Assembly (NCBI GenBank): GCA_963969395.1
Contig: OZ017802.1
Coordinates: forward strand, 5,892,501-5,956,500
Length of the DNA stretch: 64,000 bases
Direction of reading: 5' to 3'
DNA from: Pseudoscleropodium purum
Lineage: Eukaryota > Streptophyta > Bryopsida > Hypnales > Brachytheciaceae
In this document: in pieces, positions 12,700 to 21,764 of the stretch
Layout: each line of letters begins with the position of its first letter
Position numbering within the stretch: the first letter of the stretch is position 1
The notes under the pieces: generated by a model
The model's input: only the letters and a program-made list of their open reading frames with translations
What the model was told of the DNA's origin: nothing
Database searches by the model: none
Made by a program: the position numbers and the translations under genes

Positions 12700-12895
12700 C
12701 CCGTCTTTTCTTTTCCTCCATCCTCTCTTCTCTCTCTTTCCTTGTCCCCTCTTCTCTCACTTCTTGTCCCCTCTTCTCTCTCTTCATGTCCCCTCTATTG
12801 TCTCCCAATGTCCCCTTACTTTCTCTCTCCCTGTTCCCTCAACTTCTCCCCTCTATCTCCCTTCTTATCTCCTCCCTCTCTCCTCTCTCCTCTCA
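12700..12895 (+). repeat. Polypyrimidine (CT-rich) tract
   Basis: Almost 200 bp of C and T on the plus strand with an irregular repeat around gtcccctcttctctc. Three overlapping ORFs run through it only because CT-rich sequence lacks stop codons. Such tracts can adopt triplex structures, but no function is shown here. Confidence 0.8.
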
Positions 12896-14149
12896 TGAAC
12901 TTCATGCCATTTCATTTATTTCTTTTCAAACAGGAACTATTGATTTACAAATATTATTAACCATAGAATTTAGTGAGTGGTACCAAATATTGCTTTGGAT
13001 TGCTTCTTTTTGCTTCTTTTTCTGTCAAAGTGCCTATGGTACTAGTCCATATTTGGTTATCTAAAGCTCACATAGAGGCACCTATGGCTGGATCTATAAT
13101 CTTAGGAGGAATCTTTTGAAATTAGAAACCTTATCTTTTTTTTTTCTTTTTTATGCTACAATCTAGCTACCTACTCGTTAATCCCTAAACACCCAAACTA
13201 AGTTTTTTGGCAATATAGAAAATTTGGGCAGCTCACTACAAATGGAGTTTGTTTGTTTTTTTGCTTAAATTTTGACACAAAATGTGCCCAAAGAGTAGCT
13301 TTAAGACTCAACAATTTTCATAACTTTTGACTTCATAGTTAAAAATTTATTGTATGATATATACTTTTCATTACTTGACGGGCAACTTGGGCAACAAAAG
13401 AAAACTTCTTAAAAATTTATTTTTTTAAGAAATTAAAATTTCAAATTGGTTCTTTAGATTTTTATACACTTGGAAAGCTTTGAATCATTCCATTTTGATC
13501 AATGAATCAAAAGTTATGAGGAGTTTTAGCTTGTGAAAGTTTGCGGGTCGTTATTGAATCTCTACTCTAAGACAAACCTTGAAGTCCTTCATTTAGTTCA
13601 ATTTTCAAATATTTGGATAAAAATAAAAAAATTTCATGTAGATTATATATTGCAACATTACAACCATTGGGATTGGCATTTTTCAATTCCATAAATAAAT
13701 TGTTAACAATTTAGTATTTTGAATCATTCTCTATTCTTTTCTACTTATTATTTTTTTTCCTATATGTTGTATGATTCCAATGATTTGAAATTTTCTTAAG
13801 CATGTAGACAACTTGACTTGAAGAATTAATTCAAAGAGTAACCACCATTTTGAACATTTTTTCATACAGATGTGACCTAAAGTGTAGCTGCCTAGATTTT
13901 TGCAAGGCCAAAAAAAGGAAATTCGTCACTTCACATGCTAATATCTTGCAATCTACATTGTGAAAATTTCTGAAATTTTTTTCACATGTTCTCAAACAAG
14001 CTTAATACAAGATCCTACAGTTACATGTGTCCAAAAATGTTTTTCATTTAAAATTTGGTGCTTGTCTTAGATATGGCAGTTTTAGAGTGTTTTTGGTGAA
14101 AACATAGTCTTTGACCTTTAGAGGTTAATCTAGCTACCTACTTATCAAT
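12896..14149. other. AT-rich intergenic DNA
   Basis: I see no gene, RNA or clear repeat in this stretch. Confidence 0.4.
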
Positions 14150-14400
14150 CTAAATACCTACTTCTACCTACCTTCTTCTCTCTTACTTAATTCTACCTAC
14201 CTTCCTCTCTCTTACTTAATTCTACCTTCACTCTTTTCTTAATTATTTTTCATCTCTGTTTTCTGTAATATCACTTTGAACCTCTATAATATCACTTTAT
14301 TTCCTTAATATCACTTTGTTTTTCTTAATATCATTCTATTTGCCATAATATCACTCTATTCTCTCTAGGTACTTATTCTCTCTAGGTACTTATTTACATC
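14150..14400 (+). repeat. Clustered short tandem repeats
   Basis: Two simple arrays sit side by side: an imperfect 45-bp unit containing tctacctacctt and ctcttacttaattc (14,160-14,230), and five or six imperfect copies of a 20-bp unit with core aatatcactttg (14,265-14,360), ending in a duplicated ctctctaggtacttatt. Confidence 0.7.
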
Positions 14401-15163
14401 ACTGTTAGGTAATTTGAGCTAGTCTCAAATGACAAATTTAGAAGAAATAAAACAAAAAACAAAAAAACAAAGGAAGAATTTGATGGATTGGGAAGGAAGT
14501 TGGTTTCTAAAATCTATCACCTATAAAGTACAAAGTTCAAAGTTTTGTCGTTTAACAAAAAAGCCCAAAAAATACAAAATAACATACAAACAAATAAACA
14601 CATGGACTTTACACAAGGACTTTGTAGTCAAGGCTTTAAAGAAATTCACAAAAATTTGGAATTCCCATTGAGGAGCTCATGCAACAAAAAAAAATCAAAA
14701 GATTCTAAAAAGCTCCAACTAGTAGCATTGTCAATCTTTGGTTAAAGACTCTAGGATAAATACTTGACCCAAAATTTCTACAAAACAACACTTGCACAAC
14801 TTTCAACTACTTCAAAACACATTTAAAGATTTCAAAACTTGACGGAACCATTAAGTTCTTTAAGGGTGACTATATTCAAACTAGAAAGATGGGCTAAAAA
14901 AGCTCTATAAACATCCAATATGAACACAAAATTGGCCAAATACAAAGATTAGATAGACTAATGTGAAAAAATGTGCACATTTGAGCTACTGTCACGGACG
15001 TGCCATACCGGGCCTTATTCAGTAGTTTTGACCCTAATAGAGTCTCCACCGCCTTTGCAACAAGGATGCCTCTTAAGAACCTTCTCAAAAGCGGTGGCCT
15101 AGTGTACAAGTTGTTTCCAATGATTCTAGTAGATTCCAATAGTCTTCATTAGTTTCTATTTGT

Positions 15164-15342
15164 TTCCGGAAGTTTCCATAAGCTTCCGGAAGGTTCTACT
15201 TAGTTCTACTAGTTTTCGGAAGCTTTCACAAGCTTCCGGAAGGTTCCATTTGGTTCCACTAGTTTCCGGAAGCTTCTACAAGCTTTTAGAAGGTTCCACA
15301 AGATCCTCCTAGTTTCCGGAAGCTTCCACAAGCTTCCGGAAA
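15164..15342 (+). promoter_or_regulatory. Heat-shock-element array in U3, 5' LTR
   Basis: Five perfect three-unit heat-shock elements TTCnnGAAnnTTC start at 15,164, 15,184, 15,234, 15,264 and 15,314. Additional half-matches at 15,214, 15,284 and 15,334 keep the same phase. Spacing alternates 20 and 30 bp, so the array is 3.5 copies of a 50-bp tandem repeat and every unit stays in the 5-bp register that HSF trimers need. The last element lies about 60 bp upstream of the TATA box. HSF binding is established for this motif; heat response of this LTR is inference. Confidence 0.85.
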
Positions 15343-15401
15343 GACCTATGGATATTTCCAAAGGTTTCTAAGGCCTTATTTCGGAAGGTTCTTTAGTCTA
15401 G

Positions 15402-15409
15402 TATAAATA
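15402..15409 (+). promoter_or_regulatory. TATA box of the 5' LTR
   Basis: TATAAATA downstream of the heat-shock array and 218 bp before the LTR end; it has the expected position for the U3 core promoter. Confidence 0.75.
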
Positions 15410-15627
15410 GAGAGTCGAGGGCCATTGTCCCTCATTCTCTTCAACACCAGTTGTACCCAATCATTCTTTGACTTCATGTTATCAATACATCTTCTAGTTT
15501 TCTCATCTTGAAGCACGTTCTGAGTCGTGTGTGAGGAATCCCCTCACTTCTAGCTTGTTCTTGTCTCTGTTTGAGGTATCCCCTCAAATTTGATCTTGGT
15601 TCCATCTAAGAGTTGCCGTCCGCAACA

Positions 15628-16025
15628 GTTTGAAGAGAGTGCATCTTTCTCTAGTTCTTTTTGATATCAGGGTCTATTCTTGCAAGATAGAGCGTGGATT
15701 ACCCCTCTTCTTCAAGAAATTGTGACGCCTTAGAGGTTGTGGATTACTCACTTCTAAGCTGATATTTTCCTTTTAGCCAGTCTTCATGAGAGTTAGTACG
15801 TGGACTTGAATCGTCTTCCTATTTCTACAACTCCAATTACTTTAGAAGTACGTTTTCTATTCAGGTCAAAGGCCGAACTAAGAGATATCATCATTCGAGA
15901 GCGAGGCGAAGAATTCTACTTGAATTTTTTGAGATCTTCACTTCCTGTAGTCATCCCAAGAGTACACGACGCAAAGATTTGTTACTTCATCTACTTGTAA
16001 GCCTTCAAGAAGTACTTTATCCGAG
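15628..16025 (+). other. Untranslated leader of the chromovirus
   Basis: 398 bases between LTR and gag. An open stretch at 15,800-16,000 shows no Gag features and I treat it as leader. Confidence 0.6.
15662..15673 (+). other. Candidate primer-binding site (initiator-Met tRNA type)
   Basis: TGATATCAGGGT matches 9 of 12 bases of the common plant PBS complementary to initiator Met tRNA. It lies 34 bases after the LTR, farther than usual, so this is tentative. No better match to a tRNA 3' end is evident directly after the LTR. Confidence 0.3.
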
Positions 16026-17011
16026 ATGGGTGACGTTTCTGCTATCTAGATGAACGACGTCTTGGCCATGCTGCAGCAATTGCAGCAAGAAAACGCCAAT
16101 CTGCGAAATACTTTGGAACAACTTCAAGTTGCCCACGCTCCAGTCCATATTTCGGCACCAACGACAAATCCAATTCCGCCGGCACCAAAGGAGCCTCGAG
16201 TAAGTTTGCCAGACAAGTTCGATGGGAACCGAGCAAAATTTCGAGACTTTGTGAATCAAAGTCGGCTTGTTTTCCGCCTTCAACCCTAAAGATATCCAAT
16301 CGCAGAAATACAAGTTGAGCTCATTGGAACCTTGCTTACCGGAACTGCGTTATCGTGGTTCTCGCCATTGTTGGAAAAAAATTCTCCACTTTTGGCAAAC
16401 CTCGATCAATTCTTAGAAGAATTCAATAATACTTTTGGAGAAAATGATCGAGCCCTCATAGCAACAACAAAACTTTGAACTTTGCAACAACGATCGCGTG
16501 CAGCCTCAACATACGTTGCAAAATTTCGACAACTCGCTTGCAATGTGGAGTGGGACGACAACGCTCTCATCAGCGCGTTTCGATGGGGACTGCGTGACGA
16601 TGTAAAAGACTTGCTATTGAACTTGCCCAGACCGACCACTCTATCTAAGGCCGTGACTCAAGCAGTTAATTGCGATAATCGACTGTTTGAGCGCCGACAA
16701 GAGCGACGATCAACACCTGGATTCTATCGAGCAGAGTATGCAGCTCCAACTCGCCAAACATTTCAAGTGTGGCAATGCCAGAGCCCATGCAAATCGACGC
16801 CTCAAGAGTCAAGAGATTGACTCAAGAAGAAAAAGACCGACGTCGAAAGGAAGACTTGTGCATGTATTGTGGAGGAAAGAACCACCGCGCACACAACTGT
16901 CCTATAAAGGTTGTAGTTCCAAAGTCGCACAAATTTCGATACACCTCAAGCACTTTCGAGCCGAGATGCGAAGAAATGGACTTGGGAAACGACATTAGCC
17001 AACCACAGTAG
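16026..17011 (+). pseudogene. gag: Gag of the chromovirus, disrupted
   Basis: Capsid/nucleocapsid precursor. The first ATG is at 16,026, but an in-frame TAG (16,047-16,049) follows seven codons later and directly precedes a second ATG (16,050). The coiled N-terminus (MLQQLQQENANLRNTLEQL) leads to the conserved Gag core: FDGNRAKFRDFVNQ, then LIGTLLTGTALSWFSPLLE, then the YVAKFRQLA segment. Further in-frame stops are TAA 16,287-16,289 and TGA 16,476-16,478. A one-base frameshift near 16,745-16,770 moves the C-terminus into another frame, where a CCHC zinc knuckle (CMYCGGKNHRAHNC, about 16,859-16,900) ends at TAG 17,009-17,011. Each stop is one C-to-T step from a sense codon. No functional Gag can be made from this copy without rescue in trans. 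Confidence 0.85.
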
Positions 17012-17016
17012 GGACC

Positions 17017-19107
17017 GTGCGGCTGGCAGATATTGTCAAGTCATCAGGTCCTATCCTATCCTCTAAAGCCTCTCCATGTTTTGATATTCCACTTAAAATA
17101 GATTTTTATCCGCATATCATAAAGGTCAAAGCCTTGTTAGATTCCGGAGCCTCTGCCTGTTTTATTGATAAAGACTTTGTAGAACAATATAACCTTCCCG
17201 TAATTCCTAAAAAATATCCTGTTGCAGTAGAAGTTATCGATGGTAGACCCTTGATCTCGGGAGATGTCACACACGAGACTAAACTCTTAGACATTAGTCT
17301 AGAAGGACATCAAAGCACCGTTGTTTTCAATGTCATCAGTTCCCCTTCTAATCCTCTCATTTTAGGCCTTTCTTGGCTAGATAGAAATAATCCTGATATA
17401 GATTGGAATAAGCGAAAGTTAACGTTCCAAACTACACCTAGATATCCTGTAGTTGCCCCAAAACTTCATTCACATCAAATACAAGGGACCAAGGCTAAAA
17501 CACCATTGATGGTCGGAGCCCGAGCTTTTATGAGAGTTGCAAAGAAGGGGAATACGTTTGTAGTGTATACAATTCCGACGCCTCAACCCTTTCAAGGATC
17601 AACCGAGTTACCAACACAATATGAGCAATATCGGGACGTATTTGAGAAGAAGAACGCCGATACGCTTCCTCAACATCGACCGTACGATTGCGGCATCGAA
17701 CTACAAGAAGGTGCACAACCGCCATTTGGCCCAATCTACAGTCTCTCCCAAAACGAATTTGCTGCGTTGCGAGATTATTTAGACGAAAATCTTGCAAAGA
17801 ATTTTATTCGGCACTCCAAATCACCGGTAGGAGCTCCTATCTTATTTGTGAAGAAAAAAGATGGTTCCCTTCGAATGTGCGTGGATTATCGTGGACTGAA
17901 CAAAGTCACGATCAAGAATCGGTATCCATTACCGCTCATCTCCGGACTTCTCGATCAGCTTGGCCAGGCAAAAATCTATACTAAGATTGATCTTCGCGGA
18001 GCGTACAACTTAATACGCATCAAAGAAGGTGACGAATGGAAGACTGCGTTCCGAACAAGGTATGGACATTTTGAATACAATGTCATGCCATTCGGTCTTA
18101 CCAATGCACCTGCTATCTTTCAACATTTGATGAACGATATCTTCCGTGAATTCTTGGACGATTTTGTGGTTTGCTACCTTAATGATATTCTCATCTACTC
18201 GAAGAACGAAGAGGACCACAAAAAACACGTTCAATTAGTGTTGAAAAAGCTGCGCAACGCTGGACTATACGCCAAGCTCGAGAAGTGCGTTTTCCACCAA
18301 CCCCATGTCGAGTTCTTGGGCTACATTGTTTCTAGAGAGGGTCTATTCATGGACCCAAAGAAGATCCAGACGGTGATCGAGTGGAAGAGACCGGCAACCA
18401 TTCGAGACGTTCAATGTTTCCTGGGATTCGCAAACTTCTATCGAATCTTCATCCAGAACTATTCCAAGATTGCTGCTCCGTTGACTCGATTGACTTGCAA
18501 AGACAAGCTTGAGTGGAGTACGGAAGCAGGCCAAGCATTTGAAACTCTGAAGAAGGCATTTACATCGGCGCCTATCTTGACACATCATGACTTTCAAAAG
18601 TCGTTCTTCCTAGAAACGGATGCTTCTGATTTTGCCCTTGGAGCGGTCCTCTCGCAATCTAGCAAAGACGGACGCCTCCATCCTGTCGCATTCCATTCAA
18701 GAAAGTTCACTGCCGCGGAGATCAATTACGAAATCCATGACAAGGAACTCTTAGCTATTGTTGATTCATTCCAAGAGTGGCGACATTTCCTCGAAGGAGC
18801 TCAACATCCGGTTACAGTCTATACCGACCACAAGAACCTTGAGTATTTCATGTCTGCTAAGGTGTTGAATCGACGACAAGCCCGTTGGAGTATATCGCTT
18901 TCGCGCTTCAACTTTGTCATCACCTACCGCCCCGGTTTCCAACAAATTCGATTTGACGCTCTTTCTCGACGAGCGTATCTTGCACCCAAAGAGGGAGACG
19001 CAACTTACGATCAGCAACGGTCTACTCTAATCAAGCCCGAACAACTCCAGCTCAAGGCTATGCGCACCACAACTTCGGTAGATACATCGTTTCTCCAAGA
19101 AATCTGA
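17017..19107 (+). pseudogene. pol: Pol part 1: protease, reverse transcriptase, RNase H
   Basis: A 696-codon open stretch in a different frame from the end of gag; the frame is already open from about 16,999. Aspartic protease: DSG at residues 42-44. RT: about residues 225-420, with the first catalytic Asp at residue 325 (KIDLRGAY), the FGLTNAP motif, and the active-site box reading YLND at 387-390 instead of YLDD. The codon at 18,181 is AAT where GAT is expected, so this RT is predicted inactive. RNase H: TDAS (Asp about 535), DKELLAI (Glu about 577), YTDHKNL (Asp about 604) and DALSRR, all present. The stretch ends at TGA 19,105-19,107, after which the same frame continues, so this is an internal stop within pol rather than the gene end. 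Confidence 0.9.
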
Positions 19108-20370
19108 GTGAGTTTGCAATCTGATCCTTTGGCCTTGAAACTCAAGAACAATGCTGGTAATCCCAGCCTTGGAGAAATCCCAAGAATGGATTCTCAAATT
19201 CCTGATTCAGAGGTTGTAGATTTGGAATCTCCGAACCAACCTACGTCTAGTCCGCAGATCTGTAGATCATATGGAGATGAGACACTCCGAGATGATTATG
19301 ATCCAAGATTCCAGTTCCAAGATGGGCTGCTATATTATCAAGGATTGTTTTATGTCCCTGAAGGCCCATGTCGGCTCCAAGTGCTCCAATCCCGACACGA
19401 TTTTCCATCGGCGGGACATTTTGGTTATAACAAGACCATAGAGCTCATATCTCGGGATTTCTGGTGGCCCCAAATGTGGCCCCAAATGTGGAAGGCCGTT
19501 AAAGAATATGTCACGACATGTGACACTTGTTCAAGGTCCAAGATTCCTCGTCATCGGCCATACGGACTACTTCAACCATTGCCAATTCCTGAAAAGCCAT
19601 GGACATCCATATCCATGGACTTCATAGTGGATCTTCCGCCATCCAAGACCTTTGATTCTATTTTTGTTGTTGTCGACCGGCTCACCAAGATGGCGCACTT
19701 TATTCCATGTCACAAGACAGTTACCGGCGAAGAAACGGCAAAACTCTTTGTAGACAATGTCTACAGAATCCATGGCTTACCCGCCGATATTATCTCTGAT
19801 CGTGGGACGCAATTCACATCCAAGTTTTGGCAATCCTTGTTCAAAATTCTAGGGGTGGAGATCAAATTGTCTTCAGCATACCATCCTCAGACCGAGGGAC
19901 AAACCGAGCGCGTCAACCAAGTATTGGAACAGTACTTGCGCTGCACCATCAATTACCATCAAGATTATTGGACGGACTTATTGCCACTGGCAGAGTTTGC
20001 ATACAACAATACATTGCAAGGGTCTATCCGACAGACGCCTTTCTTTGCAAATTACGGCCATCATCCAAAGTTTGATCAATTCAATCTCAACATCTCAGAG
20101 AATCTTGCTGCTACAGATCTTGCTACCCGACTATCTGATATCCAGAAGCAGATGAAAGAAAAACTTCTTGAAGCCCAAGAGCATCAGAAAACCAATGCAG
20201 ATAAGTCTCGCAAGCAACATCCTTTGATTTCTATTGGAGACAAGGTTTGCTCCGTCGAAATTTGGCTGCTCCGTCGAAATTTAAAGACTCAACGGCCATC
20301 TGACAAACTTGACTACCGCCGCCTAAGGCCGTTTTCAGTCACCAAACAAATCAACAAGGTGGCTTATTGA
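19108..20370 (+). pseudogene. pol: Pol part 2: integrase
   Basis: In-frame continuation of pol beyond the TGA at 19,105. The HHCC zinc finger has His 97, His 104, Cys 138 and Cys 141 of this stretch. The DDE core has Asp 171, Asp 231 and Glu 267, the last two exactly 35 residues apart as in retroviral-type integrases. A 12-bp tandem duplication (19,465-19,488) adds four residues (WPQM twice) inside the zinc finger. Near the C-terminal GPY/F region a 16-base segment occurs twice, 19 bases apart (20,248 and 20,267), adding five residues before LLRRNLK. The stretch ends at an internal TGA (20,368-20,370) in the conserved VAY.LELPPSMK region. Confidence 0.9.
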
Positions 20371-20682
20371 TTGGAGCTACCCCCTTCTATGAAGATTCAT
20401 CCCGTATTTCACGTCTCTCTCCTCGAGCCCTACAAAGAATCAACACTGCCAGGAAGGATTCAAGAATCTCCGCCTCCAATTGAAATCGAAGGTGAAGAGG
20501 AATTTGAAGTTTCAGAGATTCTTGACTCCCGCATCCATCGACGACGACTTGAATATCTTGTGCATTGGCAAGGCTACGAAGTCAGCGAAAGAACATGGGA
20601 GCCTACCTCTAATCTCGACAACGCCCCTGAAATGATTCAAGAATTTCATCGGCAATATCCGCAAAAACCAAGGAGCGTTTGA
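20371..20682 (+). pseudogene. pol: Pol C-terminus with chromodomain
   Basis: In-frame continuation after the TGA at 20,368. It begins with the end of the integrase C-terminal module (KIHPVFHVSLLEPY) followed by a chromodomain: FEVSEILDSR, YLVHWQGY, RTWEPTSNL. Chromodomains bind methylated histone H3 tails and steer chromovirus integration into heterochromatin (family knowledge). Natural stop at 20,680-20,682. The aromatic residues expected at the Y.V.W core positions are present. Confidence 0.9.
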
Positions 20683-20878
20683 GTTTAATGCGTCTGGACC
20701 AACACCAACACTAAGTTCTGCAAGATTTTTCTTGGTGCTGGTGCAGATGCAGAGATTTTGAACTAAAACGGTGGTGGTATCGACGAGGTAACAATATACT
20801 AGCTCAGTTTTGAGGGGACAGGCCTTCGAACTCACGTCGGCCGAAAAAGTCGATAACATCGTAATCACCACCTCGCTG

Positions 20879-21115
20879 ATGTCTCATATTGTCATTCACA
20901 CAACCTTATACTTCAGTTTAGCAGCGCTACTATTTTTTACCGCCGTCGGACTCGTCGCCATTCGCCGCCTTTTTGCTGCCAACATTTCGTCTAACGGTAT
21001 TCTGTACACCGAACATTCTTTCCTTTTGTCGCAGTCACGTGAAGTCCCACGTGAACATTCTCTTTTCTATTCATACTATTGGCCTACAGGTGAACTCGTG
21101 GAACTCATTCCTTGA
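20879..21115 (+). CDS. Small ORF with one hydrophobic segment between pol and the polypurine tract
   Basis: 78 codons from ATG 20,879, in a frame different from pol. Residues about 8-27 (LYFSLAALLFFTAVGLVAI) form one plausible membrane span followed by RR. Its stop (21,113) abuts the polypurine tract. Nothing identifies it. It may be a real accessory ORF of this element family or a chance reading frame; comparison of other family copies would decide. Confidence 0.2.
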   Translation: MSHIVIHTTLYFSLAALLFFTAVGLVAIRRLFAANISSNGILYTEHSFLLSQSREVPREHSLFYSYYWPTGELVELIP

Positions 21116-21123
21116 AGGGGGGG
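21114..21123 (+). other. Polypurine tract
   Basis: GAAGGGGGGG three bases before the 3' LTR; standard primer site for plus-strand synthesis. Confidence 0.85.
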
Positions 21124-21126
21124 TGA

Positions 21127-21764
21127 TGTCACGGACGTGCCATACCGGGCCTTATTCAGTAGTTTTGACCCTAATAGAGTCTCCACCGCCTTTGCAACAA
21201 GGATGCCTCTTAAGAACCTTCTCAAAAGCGGTGGCCTAGTGTACAAGTTGTTTCCAATGATTCTAGTAGATTCCAATAGTCTTCATTAGTTTCTATTTGT
21301 TTCCGGAAGTTTCCATAAGCTTCCGGAAGGTTCTACTTAGTTCTACTAGTTTTCGGAAGCTTCCACAAGCTTCCGGAAGGTTCCATTTGGTTCCACTAGT
21401 TTCCGGAAGCTTCTACAAGCTTTTAGAAGGTTCCACAAGATCCTCCTAGTTTCCGGAAGCTTCCACAAGCTTCCGGAAAGACCTATGGATATTTCCAAAG
21501 GTTTCTAAGGCCTTATTTCGGAAGGTTCTTTAGTCTAGTATAAATAGAGAGTCGAGGGCCATTGTCCCTCATTCTCTTCAACACCAGTTGTACCCAATCA
21601 TTCTTTGACTTCATGTTATCAATACATCTTCTAGTTTTCTCATCTTGAAGCACGTTCTGAGTCGTGTGTGAGGAATCCCCTCACTTCTAGCTTGTTCTTG
21701 TCTCTGTTTGAGGTATCCCCTCAAATTTGATCTTGGTTCCATCTAAGAGTTGCCGTCCGCAACA
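21127..21764 (+). repeat. 3' LTR of the chromovirus
   Basis: 638 bp. Same heat-shock array at 21,301-21,479 and TATA box at 21,539-21,546. Differs from the 5' LTR only at 21,363 (C), which restores a GAAgcTTC dimer in the array. Confidence 0.95.
21301..21479 (+). promoter_or_regulatory. Heat-shock-element array in U3, 3' LTR
   Basis: Counterpart of 15,164-15,342, in the same phase and with the same five perfect elements plus one extra intact GAA/TTC pair. If active, transcription from here would read out into flanking DNA beyond 21,765. Confidence 0.85.

Larger units (their letters stand above)
14990..15627 (+). repeat. 5' LTR of the chromovirus
   Basis: 638 bp, TG...CA ends. U3 holds a heat-shock-element array (15,164-15,342) and a TATA box TATAAATA (15,402-15,409). 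The remaining 220 bp would be R and U5. One base differs from the 3' LTR, at 15,226, where it turns a GAAgcTTC dimer into GAAgcTTT. Confidence 0.95.
14990..21764 (+). mobile_element. Complete Ty3/gypsy chromovirus LTR retrotransposon
   Basis: A 6775-bp element with two 638-bp LTRs (14,990-15,627 and 21,127-21,764) that begin TGTCACGG and end GCAACA. They differ at a single position (15,226 T versus 21,363 C). Flanking pentamers are gctac and actac, a 4-of-5 match consistent with a 5-bp target duplication. Order inside: gag with a CCHC knuckle, protease, reverse transcriptase, RNase H, integrase, chromodomain, polypurine tract; this is the chromovirus order. The Gag core and RT style resemble Tcn1-type chromoviruses of fungi and non-seed plants (inference from family knowledge). 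The coding part is dead: five in-frame stops, a frameshift in gag and an altered RT active site. The near-identical LTRs show it inserted very recently all the same. Confidence 0.95.

Noticed and set aside
12584..13064. Three overlapping plus-strand ORFs rich in Ser, Leu and Pro
   Set aside because: By-products of the CT-rich tract, which lacks stop codons in all plus frames; no domain and no start context.
14894..15139. Minus-strand ORF crossing the 5' LTR edge, with a twin at 21,076-21,276
   Set aside because: Present twice only because the LTR is duplicated; the parts outside the LTR are unrelated.
16050..16299. Minus-strand ORFs antisense to gag
   Set aside because: Shadow frames of the Gag coding strand with no domain.
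17009..17019. Programmed frameshift between gag and pol
   Set aside because: The frame change could be programmed, but no slippery heptamer is evident and gag already has another frameshift and three stops, so decay is equally likely. Left undecided.
16476..20370. Stop-codon readthrough or selenocysteine at the three TGA codons
   Set aside because: A TAA and a TAG stop plus an RT active-site change in the same element make simple decay more likely; no recoding structure is visible.
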